Below the pieces are notes generated by a model, which worked only from the letters and a program-made list of their open reading frames with translations, did not search any database and was not told the origin of the DNA. A program made the translations under genes and the position numbers. DNA of 64,000 nt, taken from positions 1,612,001 through 1,676,000 of the forward strand of contig NZ_CP101989.1 of assembly GCF_024508275.1 (NCBI RefSeq), written 5' to 3'. Every line of letters starts with the position of its first letter. Position 1 is the stretch's first letter. Shown piece after piece: positions 48,648-57,581 of the stretch. Source of the stretch: Cellulomonas wangsupingiae (GTDB taxonomy: Bacteria > Actinomycetota > Actinomycetes > Actinomycetales > Cellulomonadaceae).

Positions 48648-49082
48648 ATGGCCGACTCAGGTCGTGCACGCAAGCTGGCCGAACGCGTCCAGCAGGTCGT
48701 CGCGCAGATGATCGACACCCGGGTCAAGGACCCGCGCCTCGGCTTCGTGACGGTCACCGACGTGCGCGTCACGGGTGACCTGCAGCACGCCGACGTCTAC
48801 TACACCGTCCTCGGCGACGAGGAGGCGCGCGACGGGTCCGCGAAGGCGCTCGAGAGCGCCAAGGGCCTCATCCGCTCCGAGGTGGGCAAGCAGACCGGCA
48901 TCCGGCTGACGCCCACCCTCGCGTTCCACCTCGACGCGGTGCCGGAGACGGCGGCGCACCTCGAGGAGGCGCTCTCGGAGGCGGCTCGCCGCGACGCCGA
49001 GGTCGCGCGCCTGGCGGCGAGCGCGCGGTACGCCGGCGAGCCCGACCCGTACCGCCGGGCGGACGACGACGTCGAGGACTGA
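48648..49082 (+). CDS. rbfA: 30S ribosome-binding factor RbfA
   Basis: 144-residue KH-fold factor needed for 16S rRNA 5'-end maturation and cold adaptation. The conserved core is [49 protein letters not shown] and [23 protein letters not shown] 48648 follows GAAGGAAG. Flanked on both sides by strong hairpins, so it can be expressed as its own unit. Confidence 0.94.
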   Translation: MADSGRARKLAERVQQVVAQMIDTRVKDPRLGFVTVTDVRVTGDLQHADVYYTVLGDEEARDGSAKALESAKGLIRSEVGKQTGIRLTPTLAFHLDAVPETAAHLEEALSEAARRDAEVARLAASARYAGEPDPYRRADDDVED

Positions 49083-49100
49083 TCCGCCGCTGCACCTCGC

Positions 49101-49144
49101 ACGCCGCGACGGTGGGCTGCTCCGGCAGCCCACCGTCGCGGCGT
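49101..49144 (+). terminator. Terminator hairpin after rbfA (20-bp stem)
   Basis: Perfect 20-bp stem: ACGCCGCGACGGTGGGCTGC (49101–49120) with 49125–49144, loop TCCG. This is the longest perfect hairpin I found in the window. No T-run follows. It lies 18 bp after the rbfA stop and 27 bp before the truB -10 element. Confidence 0.85.
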
Positions 49145-49183
49145 TCGTGCAGGGTGCGCACCGGCGCCGGATAACCTGGGGCG

Positions 49184-50155
49184 GTGCCCCCCACACCGCC
49201 GTCCTCCCCTCATGACGCCGGTGCCCGCCCGGCCCCGACGCGTCGTCCGACGGCCGCCGACGGCGTCCTGGTGGTCGACAAGCCCGCCGGGTGGACGAGC
49301 CACGACGTCGTGGCGCGCGTGCGCCGGCTGGCCGCGACCCGCAAGGTCGGCCACGCCGGCACGCTCGACCCCATGGCGACCGGTGTGCTGGTGCTGGGCG
49401 TCGGACGCGCGACGCGGCTGCTGACGTACGTGACCGGCGCCGACAAGGACTACCGGGCGACGGTGCGCCTGGGGGTCGACACGACGACCGACGACGCCGA
49501 GGGCGAGGTGCTGCGGCAGGTCGACGCGGCGGGCGTCGTGCGCGCCGACCTCGACGCGCAGGTCGCGGCCCTCACGGGCGACATCCTGCAGGCGCCCAGC
49601 GCGGTCTCGGCGATCAAGGTCGACGGGCAGCGCGCCTACGCGCGGGTGCGGGCGGGGGAGGACGTCGCGCTCGCCGCGCGCCCCGTGCGCGTGGCCCGGT
49701 TCGAGGTGCTCGACGTGCGGCCCGTGCAGGCCGACGGCATGGCGGTGCTCGACGTCGACGTCGAGGTGACGTGCTCGTCGGGGACCTACGTGCGCGCGCT
49801 GGCCCGGGACCTCGGTGCCGCGCTGGGCGTCGGCGGGCACCTGACGGCGCTGCGCCGCACCCGCGTGGGCGGGTTCGACCTGCGCCAGGCGCGGACGCTC
49901 GAGGAGCTCGGCGCGACGCCCGAGGACGAGGCGATCACGGTGCTGTCGCCCGCTGCCGCGGCGCGGGCCGTGCTGCCCGTGCGGGAGCTCGACGAGGCGG
50001 AGGCCCGGGCGCTGTCGTACGGGCAGGGCGTCGAGGCGGCCGACGAGCCCGCCGGTCCGGTCGCGGCGGTCGGCCCGGGGGAGGTCCTGGTCGCCGTCGT
50101 CGAGCGCCGCGGTCCGCGGCTGCGGCCGGCCGTGGTGTTCGCGCCGGCGTCCTGA
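49184..50155 (+). CDS. truB: tRNA pseudouridine(55) synthase TruB
   Basis: 323-residue enzyme that makes Ψ55 in the tRNA T-loop. Motifs are GVLVVDKPAGWTSHDVVARV, the catalytic aspartate in GHAGTLDPMATGVLVLGVG, KDYRATVRLGVDTTTDDAEG, QAPSAVSAIKVDGQRAYARV and CSSGTYVRALARDLGAALG. A short C-terminal PUA-like extension follows. GTG 49184 has no ribosome-binding site. TAACCT (49172–49177) ends 6 nt upstream, pointing to a leaderless mRNA. A strong terminator insulates it from rbfA. Confidence 0.94.
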   Translation: MPPTPPSSPHDAGARPAPTRRPTAADGVLVVDKPAGWTSHDVVARVRRLAATRKVGHAGTLDPMATGVLVLGVGRATRLLTYVTGADKDYRATVRLGVDTTTDDAEGEVLRQVDAAGVVRADLDAQVAALTGDILQAPSAVSAIKVDGQRAYARVRAGEDVALAARPVRVARFEVLDVRPVQADGMAVLDVDVEVTCSSGTYVRALARDLGAALGVGGHLTALRRTRVGGFDLRQARTLEELGATPEDEAITVLSPAAAARAVLPVRELDEAEARALSYGQGVEAADEPAGPVAAVGPGEVLVAVVERRGPRLRPAVVFAPAS

Positions 50156-50211
50156 GCCTGGTCACGGCGGCCCGAAGCGTTTCGATCGGCCCGTCGTCCC
50201 CAGGTCACCCC

Positions 50212-50240
50212 TTCCGGTTCGTCCGCTTCGACCGTAACCT
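50212..50240 (+). promoter_or_regulatory. Candidate cenC promoter
   Basis: TTCCGG (50212–50217), 17-bp spacer, TAACCT (50235–50240). Transcription would start near 50247, upstream of the palindrome at 50277. A second near-palindrome, CGAAGCGTTTCG (50173–50184), lies 28 bp before the -35. Confidence 0.5.
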
Positions 50241-50276
50241 GTCGCCAGCAGGACGGGCGCCCAGCACGCCGAGGTG

Positions 50277-50290
50277 TGGGAGCGCTCCTA
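50277..50290. promoter_or_regulatory. CelR/CebR-type operator upstream of cenC
   Basis: TGGGAGCGCTCCTA differs by one base from TGGGAGCGCTCCCA, the 14-bp palindrome bound by the LacI-family cellobiose repressors CelR of Thermobifida and CebR of Streptomyces (established knowledge). It lies in the predicted 5' leader, 19 bp before the start codon, where a repressor could block transcription until cellobiose is present. No such repressor gene is in the window. Confidence 0.75.
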
Positions 50291-50308
50291 GCCACCCGGG
50301 GAGACGAC

Positions 50309-53300
50309 GTGGTTTCTCGAAGGACCCGCCGCGCACTGAGCGCCGCGACAGCCATCACCAGCGTGGGCGTGCTCGCGGCCGTCGGGCTGCTGCCCGCCGC
50401 CGCGGTCGACGACGGCTTCGACGACGGACCCGGCGCGTGGATCGCGTACGGCACGGACGGCGACATCGACACCAGCAGCGGAGCGTTGTGCGTCGACGTG
50501 CCGGCCGGCTCGGCGCAGTACGGCGTCGGGGTCGTCCTCAACGGCGTCGCCGTCGAGGAGGGGGCGACCTACACGTTCGCCTACACGGCGAGCGCCTCGA
50601 CCGACGTCACGATCCGTGCGCTCGTCGGCCAGAACGGCGCGCCGTACGGCACGGTGCTCGACACGAGCCCGGCGCTGACGGCCGAGCCGACGGCCGTCGA
50701 GGAGACGTTCGTCGCCACGGCGTCGTACCCGGCGACGCCGACCGACGAGTCGCCCGAGGGCCAGATCGCCTTCCAGCTGGGCGGCGTCACCGCCGAGGCG
50801 TGGACCTTCTGCCTCGACGACGTCGCTCTGACCAGCGACAGCGAGCTGCTGCCCCACACGTCGTTCGCCGAGTCGCTCGGCCCGTGGGGGCTGTACGGCA
50901 CGAGCGACCCGGTCTTCGCCGACGGCGAGATGTGCGTCGAGGTGCCCGGCGGCAACGCCAACCCCTGGGACGCCGGCCTGTCGTTCACGGGCCTGCCGAT
51001 CGAGGAGGGCGCCAACTACGTCCTGGAGCTGACCGGCCGCACCGAACCCGCGACGCCCGTGCGCGTCATCGTCGGCGAGGGCGGCGGTGCGTACCGCACG
51101 GCGTTCGAGCAGTCGGCCGCACCCCTGGGGACCGAGACGACCACGCTGTCCTACCCCTTCACGGCTGGGCTGACGTTCCCCGCCGACGGTGACGCGCCCG
51201 GCCAGGTCGCGCTGCACCTCGGCAAGGCCGCCGCGTACACGTTCTGCCTCACGGAGGTCTCCTTGACGACGTCGGCCACGCCGCCGCCCCCGTACGAGCC
51301 GGACACCGGCCCGCGCGTCCGCGTCAACCAGGTGGGGTACCTCCCCGAGGGCCCGAAGCGCGCGACGCTCCTGACCGACGCGACCGAGGCCGTGACGTGG
51401 CAGCTCCTGGACGCCGACGGCGAGGAGCTGGCCGACGGCGAGTCGCAGCCGGTCGGCCCCGACGCGTCGTCCGGCCAGGACGTGCACGTCATCGACTTCT
51501 CCGACGTCACCGCCACCGGCACGGGCCTCACGCTGGTCGCCGACGGCGAGACGAGCCACCCGTTCGCGATCGCCGAGGACCTGTACGGCCAGCTGCGGTA
51601 CGACGCGCTGAACTACTTCTACCTCGCGCGCTCGGGCACCGACATCGAGGCGTCGATCGTCGGCGAGGAGTACGCGCGGGAGGCCGGCCACGTGGGTGTC
51701 CCGCCCAACCAGGGTGACACCGCGGTGCCGTGCATCGGCCCGCGCGACTACTACGACGGCTGGACCTGCGACTACACGCTCGACGTCACGGGCGGCTGGT
51801 ACGACGCGGGCGACCACGGCAAGTACGTCGTGAACGGCGGCATCGCGGTCGCGCAGCTGCTCTCGACGTACGAGCGCACGCTGACCACTCCCGGCGCCAC
51901 CGCCGGCGCCCTCGACGACGGCACGCTCGACCTGCCCGAGCACGGCAACGGCGTGCCGGACGTGCTGGACGAGGCCCGCTGGGAGCTGGAGTGGATGCAG
52001 AAGATGGTCGTGCCGTCCGGCGAGTACGCCGGCATGGTGCACCACAAGATCCACGACGAGGGGTGGACCGGCCTGCCGCTCGCCCCGGCGGACGACCCGC
52101 AGCCGCGCTCGCTGCACCGGCCCTCGACCGCGGCGACGCTCAACGTCGCGGCCGTCGCGGCGCAGGGCGCCCGGCTCTTCGCGGACCACGACGCCGACTT
52201 CGCGGCGAGCCTGCTGGCGACCGCACGCAGCACGTACGACGCCGCGCTCGCGCACCCCGACGTGTACGCACCCGCCGCCGCGGGCAGTGACGGTGGTGGC
52301 CCCTACGACGACGCCGACGTCACCGACGAGTTCTACTGGGCGGCAGCCGAGCTGTACGTCACCACGGGCGAGGACCGGTACGCCACGGACGTCACGGCCA
52401 GCGCCCACCACACGGGCGACGTGTTCGGGCCCGGCGGCTTCCACTGGGGCGGCACCGCGGCGCTGGGGCGTCTGACGCTGGCGACCGTGCCGAACGGCCT
52501 GCCCGACCGCGCCGAGGTGCGCGCGTCGGTCGTGGCCGGCGCCGACAGGTACCTGGCCGCGCAGGCGGAGCAGCCCTGGGGTTCCGTGTACTCGCCCTCG
52601 GGCGGCGTCTACGACTGGGGGTCGAACTCGTCGGTCACGAACATCCTCGTGGTGGTCGCGACGGCGTACGACCTCACCGGTGACGAGAAGTACCTGCGCG
52701 GCACGCTCGAGGGCCTCGACTACCTCTTCGGTCGCAACGCGCTCAACCGGTCCTACGTGACCGGCTGGGGCACGGTGTTCTCGCAGAACCAGCACTCGCG
52801 GTGGTTCGCGGCACAGCTCGACCCGTCGCTGCCGCACCCCCCGCCGGGCTCGCTCGCGGGTGGTCCGAACTCGGTCACCGGCACCTGGGACCCGACGATG
52901 CAGGCCACGCTGTCGCCCGACTGCGCGCCGGCCACCTGCTACCTCGACGAGATCAGCTCGTGGGCGTCGAACGAGATCACCATCAACTGGAACTCGGCGC
53001 TGTCGTGGGTCGCGTCGTTCGCGGCGGACCAGAGGAGCGGCGGCGTCGCGCCGGCCGCGCCGCAGGTCACCACGCAGCCCGTCGACACCACGGTGGCGCT
53101 CGGGACGACGGCGACCTTCACGGCCGCCGCGTCCGGGGTCCCGGCGCCGCAGGTCCAGTGGCAGGTCCGTGACGGCGCGCGCTGGCGCGACGTGCCCGGC
53201 GCCACCGCCACGACGCTCGAGGTCGTCGCCACGGCGAGGACGTCGGGGGCCCAGTACCGGGCCGTCTTCACGAACGCGTCCGGCACGGTCACGACGGCGG

Positions 53301-53605
53301 TCGCCCGGCTCCTCGTGGAGCAGCAGGCCCCGGTCGTCGTCCGGCACCCCGTCGATGCGTCGGGGAGGATCGGCACGTTCGTGCAGTTCAGCGCCGCGGC
53401 GAGCGGCCACCCGGCACCCACGGTGCGGTGGCAGGTGCGCTGGGGCGGCGGCCCGTGGATCACGGTGCCGTTCGCACGCAGCACGACGCTGCGGGTGCTG
53501 GTCACCCCGCTCGGGTACGGCACGCAGTACCGCGCGGTGTTCACCAACCCCGGCGGCACGGCCGCGACCGACGGCGCGCACCTCACGCCGCGCTTCGGCC
53601 GCTGA
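50309..53605 (+). CDS. cenC: Family 9 endoglucanase, CenC-like
   Basis: 1098-residue secreted cellulase. Order: signal peptide (VSRRTRRALSAATAITSVGV onward, cleavage near LLPAAA), two CBM4-type cellulose-binding modules (about 35–180 and 190–320), an Ig-like domain (RVRVNQVGYLPEGPKRATLL), a GH9 catalytic domain, and two C-terminal Ig-like repeats (each with VxWQVR and QYRAVFTN). Catalytic residues are Asp499 and Asp502 in GGWYDAGDHGKYVVNGG and Glu889 in SNEITINWNSALSWV. Length and plan match Cellulomonas fimi CenC (1101 residues). GTG 50309 has GGGGAG just upstream. Hydrolyses cellulose outside the cell, giving mostly cellobiose in the family. Confidence 0.95.
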   Translation: MVSRRTRRALSAATAITSVGVLAAVGLLPAAAVDDGFDDGPGAWIAYGTDGDIDTSSGALCVDVPAGSAQYGVGVVLNGVAVEEGATYTFAYTASASTDVTIRALVGQNGAPYGTVLDTSPALTAEPTAVEETFVATASYPATPTDESPEGQIAFQLGGVTAEAWTFCLDDVALTSDSELLPHTSFAESLGPWGLYGTSDPVFADGEMCVEVPGGNANPWDAGLSFTGLPIEEGANYVLELTGRTEPATPVRVIVGEGGGAYRTAFEQSAAPLGTETTTLSYPFTAGLTFPADGDAPGQVALHLGKAAAYTFCLTEVSLTTSATPPPPYEPDTGPRVRVNQVGYLPEGPKRATLLTDATEAVTWQLLDADGEELADGESQPVGPDASSGQDVHVIDFSDVTATGTGLTLVADGETSHPFAIAEDLYGQLRYDALNYFYLARSGTDIEASIVGEEYAREAGHVGVPPNQGDTAVPCIGPRDYYDGWTCDYTLDVTGGWYDAGDHGKYVVNGGIAVAQLLSTYERTLTTPGATAGALDDGTLDLPEHGNGVPDVLDEARWELEWMQKMVVPSGEYAGMVHHKIHDEGWTGLPLAPADDPQPRSLHRPSTAATLNVAAVAAQGARLFADHDADFAASLLATARSTYDAALAHPDVYAPAAAGSDGGGPYDDADVTDEFYWAAAELYVTTGEDRYATDVTASAHHTGDVFGPGGFHWGGTAALGRLTLATVPNGLPDRAEVRASVVAGADRYLAAQAEQPWGSVYSPSGGVYDWGSNSSVTNILVVVATAYDLTGDEKYLRGTLEGLDYLFGRNALNRSYVTGWGTVFSQNQHSRWFAAQLDPSLPHPPPGSLAGGPNSVTGTWDPTMQATLSPDCAPATCYLDEISSWASNEITINWNSALSWVASFAADQRSGGVAPAAPQVTTQPVDTTVALGTTATFTAAASGVPAPQVQWQVRDGARWRDVPGATATTLEVVATARTSGAQYRAVFTNASGTVTTAVARLLVEQQAPVVVRHPVDASGRIGTFVQFSAAASGHPAPTVRWQVRWGGGPWITVPFARSTTLRVLVTPLGYGTQYRAVFTNPGGTAATDGAHLTPRFGR

Positions 53606-53611
53606 CCCGTC

Positions 53612-53647
53612 CCGCCCGTCCCGGTGCGGGTGCACCGGGACGGGCGG
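53612..53647 (+). terminator. Terminator hairpin after cenC
   Basis: Perfect 16-bp stem CCGCCCGTCCCGGTGC (53612–53627) with 53632–53647, loop GGGT, 6 bp after the stop and without a T-run. Confidence 0.85.
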
Positions 53648-53727
53648 TGGGCGTGCGCCCGCGTCCGGCGTGGCAGGCTTGTCCGCCGGGCCCCGCGACG
53701 GACGGGGCGACGGTGACGGGAGCTGGC

Positions 53728-54732
53728 GTGCAGGTCTGGACCGACGTGTCGCAGGTGCCGACGGGGTGGGGACCGTCCGTCGTGACGCTCGGCAACTTCG
53801 ACGGCGTGCACCGCGGGCACGTGGCGGTGCTGACGCGGATGGTCGACGACGCGCGCGCCGCCGGCGCCCACGCCGTCGCGGTCACGTTCACGCCCCACCC
53901 GGCCCAGGTGCACCGCCCGGACGACGCACCGCCGCTGCTGCTCGGGGACGCCGACCGGCTCGAGCTGCTCGCGGGTACCGGCCTCGACGCCGTCCTGCTC
54001 GTGACGTACACGCTCGACTTCGCGCGGCAGAGCCCCGAGGAGTTCGTGCGCCGGTACCTCGTGGGTGCGCTGCGGGCCCGGACGGTCGTGGTCGGCCGGG
54101 ACGTGCGCTTCGGCTGGCAGAACTCCGGTGACCTGTCGACCATGCGCGAGCTGGGGGAGCGGTACGGGTTCGAGGTCGAGGTCATCGACGACGTGCGCCC
54201 CGGGGAGGCCGCGGACGACACGCCGGCCCACCGCCGGTGGTCCTCGACGTGGGTGCGCGAGCTGCTCGCCGCCGGTGACGTGCGCACCGCGGCCGACGTG
54301 CTGGGCCGGCCGCACCGGGTGCGCGGCGTCGTGGTCCACGGCGACGCGCGCGGGCGCGAGCTCGGGTACCCCACCGCCAACCTCGGCCCGACCGCCGGGA
54401 TGGTCCCCGCGGACGGCGTCTACGCCGGGTGGCTGCGCCGGGGCGAGCGTTCCGCGGACGGCAGTGCCGTGCCCGTGGCGGACAGGGTGCTGCCCGCCGC
54501 CGTGTCGATCGGCACCAACCCCACGTTCGCGGGGCGGGAGCGGCGCGTGGAGGCGTACGTCCTCGACCGCACGGACCTCGAGCTGTACGACGAGGAGGTC
54601 GTCCTCGAGTTGGTCGACCGGCTGCGTCCGACGCTGCGGTTCGAGTCGGTGGACGATCTGCTCGTGCAGATGGCGGCGGACGTGCGGGACGTGCGCCGCG
54701 AGCTCGGCACGACGGTGCCGCCCGGTGCGTGA
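53728..54732 (+). CDS. ribF: Bifunctional riboflavin kinase/FAD synthetase RibF
   Basis: 334-residue enzyme making FMN and FAD. The N-terminal adenylyltransferase contains [17 protein letters not shown] and [17 protein letters not shown] with [13 protein letters not shown]. The C-terminal kinase contains [28 protein letters not shown] and [23 protein letters not shown] 53728 is preferred over GTG 53713 because GGGAG (53718–53722) is correctly spaced. The truB–ribF–rpsO order is usual, but cenC has come between truB and ribF here. Confidence 0.93.
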   Translation: MQVWTDVSQVPTGWGPSVVTLGNFDGVHRGHVAVLTRMVDDARAAGAHAVAVTFTPHPAQVHRPDDAPPLLLGDADRLELLAGTGLDAVLLVTYTLDFARQSPEEFVRRYLVGALRARTVVVGRDVRFGWQNSGDLSTMRELGERYGFEVEVIDDVRPGEAADDTPAHRRWSSTWVRELLAAGDVRTAADVLGRPHRVRGVVVHGDARGRELGYPTANLGPTAGMVPADGVYAGWLRRGERSADGSAVPVADRVLPAAVSIGTNPTFAGRERRVEAYVLDRTDLELYDEEVVLELVDRLRPTLRFESVDDLLVQMAADVRDVRRELGTTVPPGA

Positions 54733-54754
54733 CGGGAGCGTCGGCGCGTCCTGG

Positions 54755-54789
54755 TAGGGTGGTCCACGCCGTAAGACCGGCCGCGGACC
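54755..54789 (+). promoter_or_regulatory. rpsO promoter element and leader stem
   Basis: A -10-like TAGGGT (54755–54760) is followed by GGTCC (54761–54765) pairing with GGACC (54785–54789), enclosing a CCG/CGG inner stem. A further CCGGG/CCCGG pair lies downstream before the ribosome-binding site. This resembles S15 autoregulatory leaders in general outline only. Confidence 0.35.
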
Positions 54790-54848
54790 GAGAGAGCCCG
54801 GGTGGACATGCCCCGGCGCACCGCGCAACGAGACACCTGAGGAGCACC

Positions 54849-55118
54849 GTGCCGCTCGACCTTGGCATCAAGCAGTCCATCATGACCGAGTACGCCACCC
54901 ACGAGGGCGACACCGGCTCGCCCGAGGTGCAGATCGCCGTTCTGACGCAGCGGATCAAGGACCTCACCGAGCACCTCAAGACGCACAAGCACGACCACCA
55001 CAGCCGTCGCGGCCTGCTGCTGCTCGTCGGACGTCGTCGCCGCCTGCTGGGTTACCTGCAGAAGGTCGACATCAACCGCTACCGCGCGCTCATCGAGCGC
55101 CTCGGCCTGCGTCGCTGA
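54849..55118 (+). CDS. rpsO: 30S ribosomal protein S15
   Basis: 89-residue primary 16S rRNA-binding protein of the platform. Sequence hallmarks: [60 protein letters not shown] and [23 protein letters not shown] 54849 follows TGAGGAGCACC. It is followed by a strong hairpin and then pnp, the order found in most bacteria. Confidence 0.97.
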   Translation: MPLDLGIKQSIMTEYATHEGDTGSPEVQIAVLTQRIKDLTEHLKTHKHDHHSRRGLLLLVGRRRRLLGYLQKVDINRYRALIERLGLRR

Positions 55119-55127
55119 ACGACCCGC

Positions 55128-55158
55128 ACCAGCCCGGACCGTGTCGGTCCGGGCTGGT
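55128..55158 (+). terminator. Terminator hairpin between rpsO and pnp
   Basis: Perfect 14-bp stem ACCAGCCCGGACCG (55128–55141) with 55145–55158, loop TGT, 9 bp after the rpsO stop and without a T-run. Partial readthrough would feed pnp. Confidence 0.8.
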
Positions 55159-55263
55159 CCTGCGTCGGGCCCGGTCCTCGCGACCGGGCTGACGTGCACC
55201 ATCCGCACCACCAGCACGACCAGCACAACCACCGCGCCGACCCCGCTCGTCCGGTCCTCGGTA

Positions 55264-55294
55264 GTGGCCCCCGGAACACGTGTCCGGGTACCAC
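55264..55294 (+). promoter_or_regulatory. Hairpin in the pnp leader
   Basis: Inner stem CCCGGA (55270–55275) with TCCGGG (55283–55288) around ACACGTG, and outer stem GTGG (55264–55267) with CCAC (55291–55294) across a 2×2 internal loop. It lies 55 bp before the pnp start. In other bacteria pnp leaders carry a stem cut by RNase III for autoregulation. Such a role here is inferred from position only. Confidence 0.4.
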
Positions 55295-55348
55295 GGTCGA
55301 AGACCGCCGCGGGGCAGGGCGGCGCCTTCGAGAACAAGGAGGGCACCC

Positions 55349-57580
55349 ATGGAGGGTCCCGAGATCCAGTTCGCCGAGGCCACGATCGACAACGGTCGCT
55401 TCGGCACCCGCACCGTCCGCTTCGAGACCGGCCGTCTGGCCAAGCAGGCCGCCGGTGCGGCCGTCGCCTACCTCGACGACGACACGATGCTGCTGTCGGC
55501 CACCACGGCCGGCAAGCACCCCCGTGAGCAGTTCGACTTCTTCCCGCTGACGGTCGACGTCGAGGAGCGGCAGTACGCCGCCGGCAAGATCCCCGGCTCG
55601 TTCTTCCGTCGCGAGGGTCGCCCCTCGACCGAGGCGATCCTGGCCTGCCGCCTGATCGACCGCCCGCTGCGCCCCCTGTTCGTCAAGGGCCTGCGCAACG
55701 AGGTCCAGGTCGTCGTCACGGTGCTGTCCATCAACCCGGACGACTCCTACGACGTCCTGGCGATCAACGCCGCGTCGATGTCCACCCAGCTGTCGGGCCT
55801 GCCGTTCTCCGGCCCGATCGCGGCGACGCGCCTCGCGCTCGTCGACGGCCAGTGGGTCGCGTTCCCGCGCTACTCCGAGCGCGAGCGCTCGACGTTCGAC
55901 ATCGTCGTCGCCGGCCGCGTCGTCGGTGACGACGTCGCGATCGCGATGATCGAGGCCGACGCCCCCGTGGGCGCGTGGGACCTCATCCACAACGCCGGCG
56001 GCACCGCGCCGACCGAGGAGGTCGTCTCCCAGGGCCTCGAGGCGGCCAAGCCGTTCATCAAGGCGCTGGTCGAGGCGCAGCAGCAGCTCGCCGCGACGTC
56101 CGCCAAGGAGACCCAGGTCTTCCCGACGTTCCCCGACTACCAGCCCGACGCGTACGCCGCCGTCGAGCAGGCCGCCACGGCGCGCCTGTCCGAGGCGCTG
56201 TCGATCGCCGACAAGCAGCAGCGCGAGGCTCGTCTCGACGAGATCAAGGCCGAGGTCCAGGGCGAGCTCGTCGAGCAGTTCGAGGGCCGCGAGAAGGAGA
56301 TCTCCGCCGCGTACCGCTCGGTCCAGAAGGCGCTCATCCGCCAGCGGATCCTCACCGACGGCTTCCGCATCGACGGCCGTGGCCTGCGCGACATCCGCAC
56401 GCTCTCGGCCGAGGTCGAGGTCCTGCCCCGCACGCACGGCTCGGCGCTGTTCGAGCGCGGCGAGACGCAGATCCTCGGCGTCACGACGCTGAACATGCTG
56501 CGCATGGAGCAGCAGATCGACTCGCTCTCCCCGGAGACGCGCAAGCGGTACATGCACCACTACAACTTCCCGCCGTACTCGACCGGTGAGACGGGTCGCG
56601 TCGGCTCGCCGAAGCGTCGCGAGATCGGTCACGGCGCGCTGGCCGAGCGGGCGATCCTGCCCGTGCTGCCGTCGCGTGAGGACTTCCCGTACGCGATCCG
56701 CCAGGTCTCCGAGGCGCTGGGCTCCAACGGCTCGACGTCGATGGGCTCGGTCTGCGCCGCGACCCTGTCGCTGCTCAACGCGGGTGTGCCGCTGCGCGCA
56801 CCCGTCGCGGGCATCGCGATGGGCCTGGTCTCCGACACGGTCGACGGGGAGACGCGCTACGCCGCGCTCACCGACATCCTCGGTGCCGAGGACGCGTTCG
56901 GCGACATGGACTTCAAGGTCGCCGGCACGCGGGAGTTCGTCACCGCGATCCAGCTCGACACCAAGCTCGACGGCATCCCCGCGTCGGTGCTCACGGGTGC
57001 GCTGACGCAGGCCAAGGAGGCCCGCCTGGCCATCCTCGACGTCATCGGCGAGGCCATCGACGTCCCGGACGAGATGAGCCCGTTCGCCCCGCGCGTCATC
57101 GCGGTGAAGGTGCCGGTCGACAAGATCGGCGAGGTCATCGGCCCGAAGGGCAAGATGATCAACCAGATCCAGGAGGAGACCGGCGCCGACATCTCCATCG
57201 AGGACGACGGCACGGTCTACATCGGCGCCACCGACGGACCGTCGGCGGAGGCCGCGCGGGCCGCGATCAACGCGATCGCGAACCCGCACATGCCCGAGAT
57301 CGGCGAGCGCTTCGTCGGCACCGTGGTGAAGACGACGACGTTCGGCGCGTTCATCTCGCTGTCGCCGGGCAAGGACGGGCTGCTGCACATCTCGCAGATC
57401 CGCAAGCTCGTCGGCGGCAAGCGCGTCGAGAACGTCGAGGACGTGCTGGCCATCGGCCAGAAGGTCCAGGTCGAGATCGGCGAGATCGACCCGCGCGGCA
57501 AGCTGTCGCTGCACGCGGTGCTCGACGAGGCGCAGGGCGAGGGCGAGCAGGCCACCGAGCCGGCGACGGCCGACGCCTGA
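55349..57580 (+). CDS. pnp: Polyribonucleotide nucleotidyltransferase (PNPase)
   Basis: 743-residue 3'-to-5' phosphorolytic RNase and RNA-tailing enzyme. Two RNase PH domains: the first has [20 protein letters not shown] and [20 protein letters not shown]; the second has [20 protein letters not shown] and [23 protein letters not shown] domain follows ([20 protein letters not shown]), then S1 ([20 protein letters not shown]). ATG 55349 follows AAGGAGGG. pepR starts 1 bp after the stop. Confidence 0.96.
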   Translation: MEGPEIQFAEATIDNGRFGTRTVRFETGRLAKQAAGAAVAYLDDDTMLLSATTAGKHPREQFDFFPLTVDVEERQYAAGKIPGSFFRREGRPSTEAILACRLIDRPLRPLFVKGLRNEVQVVVTVLSINPDDSYDVLAINAASMSTQLSGLPFSGPIAATRLALVDGQWVAFPRYSERERSTFDIVVAGRVVGDDVAIAMIEADAPVGAWDLIHNAGGTAPTEEVVSQGLEAAKPFIKALVEAQQQLAATSAKETQVFPTFPDYQPDAYAAVEQAATARLSEALSIADKQQREARLDEIKAEVQGELVEQFEGREKEISAAYRSVQKALIRQRILTDGFRIDGRGLRDIRTLSAEVEVLPRTHGSALFERGETQILGVTTLNMLRMEQQIDSLSPETRKRYMHHYNFPPYSTGETGRVGSPKRREIGHGALAERAILPVLPSREDFPYAIRQVSEALGSNGSTSMGSVCAATLSLLNAGVPLRAPVAGIAMGLVSDTVDGETRYAALTDILGAEDAFGDMDFKVAGTREFVTAIQLDTKLDGIPASVLTGALTQAKEARLAILDVIGEAIDVPDEMSPFAPRVIAVKVPVDKIGEVIGPKGKMINQIQEETGADISIEDDGTVYIGATDGPSAEAARAAINAIANPHMPEIGERFVGTVVKTTTFGAFISLSPGKDGLLHISQIRKLVGGKRVENVEDVLAIGQKVQVEIGEIDPRGKLSLHAVLDEAQGEGEQATEPATADA

Positions 57581-57581
57581 C

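Noticed and set aside
45388..48669. Minus-strand open frame of over 1000 codons opposite infB
   Set aside because: Mirror of the IF-2 gene and its Gly/Ala/Pro repeats. Composition is an artefact of high G+C and there are no start signals.
50288..53635. Minus-strand open frame of about 1100 codons opposite cenC
   Set aside because: cenC has full domain and active-site support. The antisense frame has no homology and spans the cenC terminator and operator.
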